Origin: Lates calcarifer
Taxonomy: Eukaryota > Chordata > Actinopteri > Centropomidae
Assembly: GCF_001640805.2 (NCBI RefSeq)
Contig: NC_066845.1
Location: forward strand, 24,644,171 to 24,708,170
Reading direction: 5' to 3'
Length of the DNA: 64,000 nt
Of this stretch, positions 57,933 through 64,000 are shown in pieces (position 1 is the first letter of the stretch; each line of letters starts with the position of its first letter). The position numbers were made by a program, and so were the translations under genes. The notes under the pieces are model-generated. The model saw only the letters and a list, made by a program, of their open reading frames with translations. It was not told the DNA's origin and made no database searches.

Positions 57933-60900
57933 TTGTGGGAGGCAGCATTTGATTATCTGAATCATTCGCCTCAGTGAGCACAAACCCCATCTCTTTCTCC
58001 GGCCCTTTTCCTTGCCATCAGGACAAAAACACACACTCTCTTACACACACACACATAGTAAAATTGTGGAAAACACACAATAAACACACACTTCAAGCAC
58101 TCACAACTCTTCCTGCCCTTTCTGTTTCCTCACAGGAACACAACCATGAATCATAACACAGCAGTGAAAATACCCATTTACCAAAGTCGCACAAAAAACT
58201 AAAACATTTTCATCTTTATTTGTTGAGCACAAATCAGCTGCAGCTCTACAGAGATTTTCACAGTACAGTCGGCTACTGCAAAAAAAAATTCTGGTGTCAA
58301 CTAGTGTTGCAAAGAGGCAGGAAGCTTTCCATGGGAAGTTAGGCTGGGGAATTTTGAAAATATTGAATTAGAAATGAGAAATTAGTGGCAATTTATACAA
58401 ACTGTATCACAAATATAAACGTTTTGTTTTGTCATAAGCAGGCGTGTGTGCAAAATAATACACATTTTAAAAAAATGAAATTTTTGACGTTTATTGATAT
58501 GTGAGTTGAATTTTAATCTATTCTTTTCACTGAACAACAACAAAAAACAGGAATGTTGAATAAAATAAACATATAAACCTGCTGTTAGCTAGCTTAAATT
58601 TATCTGATTTACTGGTTAGCTAGCTTGCAGTTAGCATATCTGATTTAGCAGCTAGCCAGCTACTGTACAAACGTGTAGATGTATTTTTGCTGGTTGAACT
58701 TTAATAGCACAGATCAAATATATTGAGCCCAGTAAAATGATTCAAACTGACTTGACTGGATGTGGATGTAGTCTCAACTACATTTAAGTTCCCTGTTATA
58801 GGCTAACCTTCAGTTTAGCTAATTTCCATTTCATTCCCATTAATTCCTGTTGATTCCCATTAAAAGTTTAAAATTTAGAAAATTCCCTGAATTTTGCAAC
58901 CCTACTCTCAACACAGTTCTTCTTTTTTTTTTTTATAATGTACAATCTGTTTTGTTTTGTCCCTCATCAGAAAACGGTGGACTGCATGACGACCATGTCC
59001 GTACCCTCCACGCTGGTCAAATGTCTCTACCTGTTCTTCGACCTGCCCCACATGGCCGAGGCCCCGGTGGGCCCCACCCCGCAGCCGCCGCCCCCACCGC
59101 CGCCCACACAGGAGAAGACCCCAGGCCAGGGCCACACCCAGCCGGAGCTGCCCCTGGCCGATCGCAGGGCACTGCTACAGAAAGTCTTTGTCCAGGTAAA
59201 AAGACAACTGCGCTGGTTCATTGGTTCATCCACAGCTGGAAGATGTTTATTCTGTTTCAGCTTCTTCCTCGTACCACAGAATTAAATTAACTTAAGATTT
59301 AAATCTCTTAATACGTCAAAAATCAATAAATTACTTGATTTTCCTCCTCTGATGTAGAAAGCTATATTTACTTCTGGCAGAGAAGCAAATCTCAATAATT
59401 TGTTGTTGACTCGGTATAAAGTTAAATCTTGTAAAGATTTGTAGTATGTCAGTATTCTGCATCAGCACATTATAAGATGGTTATTGCTTTAGTTTGATCC
59501 TTGTGGGAAATTCATCCTGTTAAGTGTTACATTTACTCCATAATGGCCTTAGTCCCTTACACATATCACAATGCCAGTTACAAAAGACACATTTAACAAA
59601 CACTCCTCTGTCTCCATGATGAAAGACTTGGGCTTCACTTTGCAAGCGGCTGTTTTTTTTTTTTTTGTTTTTTTTTCCAGCTGTAGTTTTATCAGCTCAT
59701 TTTCAGGCTGATGCCTGGAGTCAATTTCCTGTCTTTTTCAACCGTTGCAGATCCTGGTGAAGCTCTGCACCTTCGTGTCTCCGGCGGAGGAGCTGGCCCA
59801 AAAGGACGACCTCCAGCTGCTGTTCAGTGCCATCACCTCCTGGTGCCCCCCCCACAACCTGCCGTGGAGGAGGAGTGCCGGCGAGGTGCTCACCACCATC
59901 TCCCGACACGGCCTCAGTGTCAACGTGGTCAAATACATACATGGTAAATACAAATATAGAGTATGTGTAGGACGTCTCAGCCCACCCAAGCTGCACTGAA
60001 GCGTCAAACCACATCAAGAGTTCATTGGCCACATGAAAAAAACTGGAAAAAGCTGTGTAATCCACATATAGGAGCTATAAACTTTTTAATCTATAGATCC
60101 AACAAGGAATCGCATTTTAAATGAACTAAACAGTTTGTTTACTGACGGTTTTAAGGCTCACAACTAATTTAAAGTTTGTGTTTTGGGAAATTAACGTAAT
60201 AAAATCTCTCAAGCTAAGTCACATTTTATTTATTTAGGGGCATATAACAGTCTGTACAGCATTACGTCACCCTCTTTCATTCGACCCTCAAACGGGACAA
60301 AGAAAATCCCTGCATTCTCAGACTGAAGAGATGATTTTCTTTCTAGTGAAAGAGATTGGAAAAATTATTGACATTTCAGAGCTAATTAAGATTTTCCACC
60401 TGATGCTGAATCTTCTGAACCATGATGGTAATAAACCAAGAGCACAGCCTGCTTACATGAGCTCCTTGAAACTATATTATTTATTTATTGTTTATATTAT
60501 TTACTCTATACATTCTGTTGCATCAATTCACCAAACTCGACCCCTCCATCCACAGAGAAGGAATGCCTGTCCACATGTGTTCAGAACATGCAGCAGTCTG
60601 ATGATCTCTCCCCTCTGGAGATTGTCGAGATGTTCGCCGGCCTCTCCTGCTTTCTCAAAGACTCCAGCGACGTTTCACAGACCCTGCTGGATGATTTCCG
60701 GATGTGCCAGGGTTACGCCTTCCTCTGCGACCTCATGCTCAGGTACAGCTCCTCATTCTCACAGCGCACCATACCATGTTGAGCATTACGAGCACTGTGT
60801 ACTTACAAGCTTCTCTCTTCGTGTCCAGACTGGAACAGGCTAAGGAAGACGAATCAAAAGATGCACTGAAGGACCTGGTGAACCTGGTCACCTGTCTCAC

Positions 60901-60995
60901 CACGTACGGGGTGACGGAGCTGAAACCTGCTGGCCTGACAACCGGAGCCCCCTTCCTGCTGCCTGGCTTCGTTCTTCCACAGCCTTCTGGGAAAG
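51435..60995 (+). CDS. wdfy3: WD repeat and FYVE domain-containing protein 3 (Alfy), 3'-partial
   Basis: WDFY3 is a very large (about 3,500-residue) BEACH/WD40/FYVE scaffold for selective autophagy of ubiquitinated aggregates. Only the N-terminal alpha-helical region is here. Seven exons join in phase: 51435-51614, 52901-53024, 54793-54902, 58971-59195, 59751-59943, 60556-60742 and 60829-60995, about 395 residues. The first coding exon begins upstream at 51,404. The start MNMVKRIMGRPRQEECSPQD matches the mammalian N terminus. Further markers are YMMLPVFNRVFGNAPP, FSDLLQFTTQVSRLMVTEIR, GWMLLTTINLLASSGQ, CMTTMSVPSTLVKCLYLFFD, SAITSWCPP, ECLSTCVQNMQQSDDLSPLE and TTYGVTELKPAG. Residues about 173-197 form a Pro-rich insertion absent, as I recall, from mammalian WDFY3. 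The third exon's donor (GTCGGT) is weak. The upstream in-frame codons (AFALTKPLK) have no ATG in this exon, so 51,435 is the start unless a 5' exon adds one. BEACH, WD40 and FYVE exons lie beyond the window. Confidence 0.95.
51615..52900 (+). other. wdfy3: wdfy3 intron 1 (after first coding exon)
   Basis: Intron with GTAAGT donor and TTTAG acceptor. The segment 52,440-52,760 is less AT-rich than its surroundings and contains TAATTACC, CATAATTCATG and several CpGs, a composition seen in conserved enhancers. No coding exon was found. Confidence 0.5.
53025..54792 (+). other. wdfy3: wdfy3 intron 2
   Basis: Intron with GTGAGC donor and TCTCCAG acceptor. It holds short CA/GT runs near 53,595-53,606 and 54,766-54,781. 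Otherwise I see nothing in it. Confidence 0.55.
55098..55115 (+). other. wdfy3: Candidate in-frame microexon of wdfy3
   Basis: Eighteen bases (codons for EIASSS) are flanked by a strong pyrimidine tract with CCCCTGCAG and by a GTAAGA donor. Flanking exons meet here in phase 0, so inclusion would add six residues with no frame change. The segment is absent from the mammalian protein as I recall it. Confidence 0.25.
57868..57930. repeat. (TG)n microsatellite
   Basis: An uninterrupted TG run of about 63 bases in wdfy3 intron 3. Confidence 0.98.
59196..59750 (+). other. wdfy3: wdfy3 intron 4
   Basis: Intron with GTAAAA donor and CCGTTGCAG acceptor. It is AT-rich, with long T runs near 59,652-59,677. 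Nothing else is recognisable. Confidence 0.6.
59944..60555 (+). other. wdfy3: wdfy3 intron 5
   Basis: Intron with GTAAAT donor and CATCCACAG acceptor. I see no feature in it. Confidence 0.6.
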
Positions 60996-63900
60996 GTGTG
61001 TTAGTGAGAGCAGCTGAATTTTGTTTCTTAATCTTGTTTTTTACCAACAGACAAAGACACAGACAACTTTAAATACAATTTGACACCTTCTTTAGGTAGA
61101 TTAAATATCAATGACGTGTATTTTGATTCAAACAGATCGTTGTAATCGTGCTATAAAATCAGAACATGTCACAGTTCAGTCAGTCATTTGCTTCAGATAT
61201 CTCCTCTCTCTTTCTGATTACATTTGCTTGAAAAGCAGAAGCATTATCTTCACTAATAAGACTCGTCTCATTACAGCTGATCATTCATTTAAAGAAGGCA
61301 GGTGCTCTTCTATATTTCTTTTACTGTCATCAAATCCTTTGAAAACACCAAAAAAGAGTCTGATCCTAGGAACAAGTACTGTGTGTATCCAAAGCATGAG
61401 ATTCAGATATTATACCTCGCTCTGTTATTGTCCAAAAAATTGTTAAAAACCACAGAGCCACGTGGTTAGACTGCACACACTGTCCTGTCACTGTAAATAC
61501 TTGCTAGCACATTGAATGTTTGTCTGAAAATAATCCCCAACAAATGCACTGTTTACTCCTGTTAAGTAATGACTGCTAAAAACATTAGAGCCCAGTTGCT
61601 TTCCATTGATTTACGTCAGGAACTAATGGGTGAGTGTCACAGACAGCTGGGGGAAATTGGAAAGTAAAGAGAAGTGGATTAACACATCGTCAGTCGCAGT
61701 CTTTTCATGAGATGTTGTGACAATAAGAAATGAATTCTGTGTGTTGACATTGTTTGAAATCCCAGATACATCAGAGAAAAGCGCCACATAAAACACCAGA
61801 CCAGGAAACAGTTAGAGAAAAAGCATCTCTGTTAAAATTACCTTCTAAAGAAGGAGTGGAGGACACAGTGACACTAAATGTTGAGGGAGTGAAGACATTC
61901 TCTCGCTCTTCTATCCAAGATACAACCCAGTGATTCTCCAATCACAGGCCCGCCTCTTAAATCTGTCGACCACCACCGACTCAGTTTGCCCAAAGCCCCG
62001 AAACAAGGGAAAGGAATTACTTGTGGAAAAAGTCTTCATGTATACCCCAGCTGCCGTTATCTCCCTGTCAGATCTTAATCCCTGAAATGACTTTGATGCT
62101 TGGCTGATCCCAGTAAGCTTAACCTGTTGACAGACACCATGGCAACTCTGCCGCCTGTCACACTGCTGGAGATGAATGCCTGAAGCCTCCTGCATATAAA
62201 TGTGGCTCTTTGGAGTCCAGAGATGCTTTAGTGGTTCAGGGAATTGTCTTGGGCCTAAGAAGCTCTCCCCCTCAAACGGTTCCCTCTTAGATAGTCAGAG
62301 AAATATACAGAATACACAAGAAATGAAAAGACGTGGGAAGTAAACAGATTAGTAAAGAGAAGAGTAGATAACTAAAATAAAACTGCTATGATTTGGAAGA
62401 AGAAATCATTTTTATAATATTTTAATTTGAAAAATAATTTTCTGAGTTAAAAAATCTTTTAAGATTTAATTAAGGAGCATTATAGAAATTAATATAAGCT
62501 GTTCGACTGCTTTGATCATTTTAGTGTGTTATAATAATTTAAACTGCTTAGTGAAGATATTCTTTCGTATAAAACTAAAATCCCTGCAGACAGTCACAGC
62601 ATAGATACTCATGGGATGTCTGTGCTTATTTATTATGATATCTATAATGTTTCATCTATTTAATTTGATTATTATCAGCATTTATTTTAACCCTAAGTAG
62701 TTTTTAAATGTGACGTTTTTCTCCATTTGTTTTTCTTCGGACTGATAAAGTTTCGTTGTTGCTCTGGCCCAGGTCTTTGGATTTAAACACACTCACGATG
62801 AAATGTGTGTGTGACAGATTTGAACCCTTCTCGCAGTTGTACCATGTTAAAACTTCTCACTTCCATCCCTGCAGATATCGTAAAACACTGTTGCCTTCGC
62901 CCTGTTGATGCAAACACTGAAATTGTCAGCTCTCTAACCTCACACACCCGGGCACTAACACATTCAAGCTCTGCTGCCTGTGTTACCACACACACACACA
63001 CACACACCCATCTAATGACAGCTCCAGCTGTGTGCAAAGTCATTACCAGAAGCCATCATGGTGTGAGGGTCCGCTTACATGCCTAATTAGCCTGCCACAT
63101 TCACTTAATGGCTGTGAGTGTTTTGGGGTGTGTGATGACACATTTGACTGTCACTTTTCTTGTATGTGTTCCTGCGTGTGTGAGTTGTAGTTTGTGGTTC
63201 TATGTTTGCTACTCAACCCCAAAACGGAGGTCAGATTATGAGCATAGTGTTATTTATGTTATGGTATATTTAACCTCCAAAACACAGATGAGAGTTAAGG
63301 AACTGACGACTGAATTTTGACATAAAATAAGGATTTTCGCACTTGATGCTTCACTACTCCAACACCACCTTGAAACTGCAGGCAGCCAACATTTATCATA
63401 AAACAATAAAAGGATAAGGTAGTAAGATTAAGTCAAATTGTTGTAATCATTCCCAAAGGATTGTAGGAAACTTTTTTTGCTTAATAAGAAGCAAAATTCC
63501 CTTGTGTGAAGTGACAATTTTAGTAATGACCAAAAATGTAATTCTTTCTCAAACATTAAAGGACCATAAATTATTCATAAATCATTCAAATCAAAAACAT
63601 AGCACAGCCCAGCATCAGTCAAATGTTTGGTAATTGCTTGTCCAACTAACGTGTGTGATAAAAACTTCAGAAAATTAGAGCAACACTTTGTAAGCTTTGC
63701 AGGTTAAATGCCATAAGTTGGTTTTGGGTTTCCTGTCCCCAAATCCTGGATTAAACACTGAAAAGCTGAGAAAAGATACATAATTCCACTTTTATACCAA
63801 AGCAATGCTTCTGCATGAGATCATTTTTCACAGTTTGACTCCTCCTGCAGTTACTGCTCTTTGGTTTCATGCACATCATTCATGTAACATCAGAAGTGGT

Positions 63901-64000
63901 CTCAGATATCTGAGGTTTCAAGGCCAAGAAAACTGTGTCTGTACTGATGAATCAAAGCCAGAGGAGTCATATATAGGTCCAGGTCTGACAAATATAAATG
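60996..64000 (+). other. wdfy3: wdfy3 intron 6 (continues past window)
   Basis: After the exon ending in QPSGKG no further exon could be matched to the next WDFY3 segment, so the window ends inside an intron of more than 3 kb. It contains a CA run at about 62,988-63,006 and AT-rich sequence. Confidence 0.6.

Larger units (their letters stand above)
54903..58970 (+). other. wdfy3: wdfy3 intron 3, microsatellite-rich
   Basis: A 4-kb intron with a weak donor (GTCGGT). It contains a candidate 18-nt microexon at 55,098-55,115, pyrimidine tracts at about 57,200-57,240 and 57,355-57,385, GT runs at 57,663-57,683 and 57,868-57,930, and a long T run before the next exon. Confidence 0.55.

Noticed and set aside
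57802..58034. Poly-His/Thr open frames
   Set aside because: Direct translation of the (TG)n microsatellite.
1..64000. CRISPR array, operon, phage or other prokaryotic system
   Set aside because: Spliced vertebrate genes and eukaryotic repeats throughout; no regularly spaced direct repeats with unique spacers.

Overview
The window is nuclear DNA from a ray-finned (teleost) fish, probably a percomorph. Coding sequence is split into short exons with consensus GT/AG junctions. The introns are moderate in size and AT-rich, with many CA/TA microsatellites and dispersed repeats of types common in teleosts. The protein products match vertebrate families. I see no bacterial, phage or CRISPR-type feature, and no convincing complete tRNA or rRNA gene.

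Layout. (1) 1 to ~8.7 kb, plus strand: the 3' two thirds of rusc2 (RUN and SH3 domain containing 2, iporin). Ten coding exons can be joined in phase without a break from 687 to the stop at 6602, followed by a long 3' UTR. The 5' exons lie before the window. (2) ~8.7-13.7 kb: an intergenic stretch holding a ~0.8 kb degenerate tandem array built on GACTTG/GACTC, a tRNA-derived SINE and a CTCF-like motif. (3) 14,120-17,265, minus strand: a four-exon CC chemokine with six cysteines, closest to CCL21. (4) 23,339-23,952, minus strand: a three-coding-exon CC chemokine closest to CCL19. Both have a TATA box with an IRF/ISRE-like element immediately upstream. (5) 24-32.6 kb: intergenic, with a truncated LINE, several non-autonomous elements and a second CTCF-like site. 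(6) From ~32.6 kb to the end, plus strand: the 5' part of wdfy3 (Alfy), with a CpG-rich promoter, a probable non-coding first exon, an ~18.5 kb 5' intron, and seven coding exons (51,435-60,995) giving the first ~395 residues. The rest lies beyond the window.

How the genes relate. A CCL19/CCL21 pair near RUSC2 recalls human 9p13, so the left half looks like an ancient linkage block. WDFY3 is on another chromosome in human, so its position here marks a lineage-specific junction. The two chemokines would be secreted ligands for a CCR7-type receptor guiding lymphoid cells. RUSC2 (vesicle trafficking, ATG9A transport) and WDFY3 (selective autophagy scaffold) are cytoplasmic; that both touch autophagy is probably coincidence.

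I found no clearly new biological system. The observations most worth following are the paired IRF/TATA chemokine promoters, convergent CTCF-like motifs flanking the chemokine interval, a CRE plus ETS promoter-like patch antisense inside the CCL21-like gene, a candidate in-frame 18-nt microexon in wdfy3, and several dispersed repeat families present in multiple copies.
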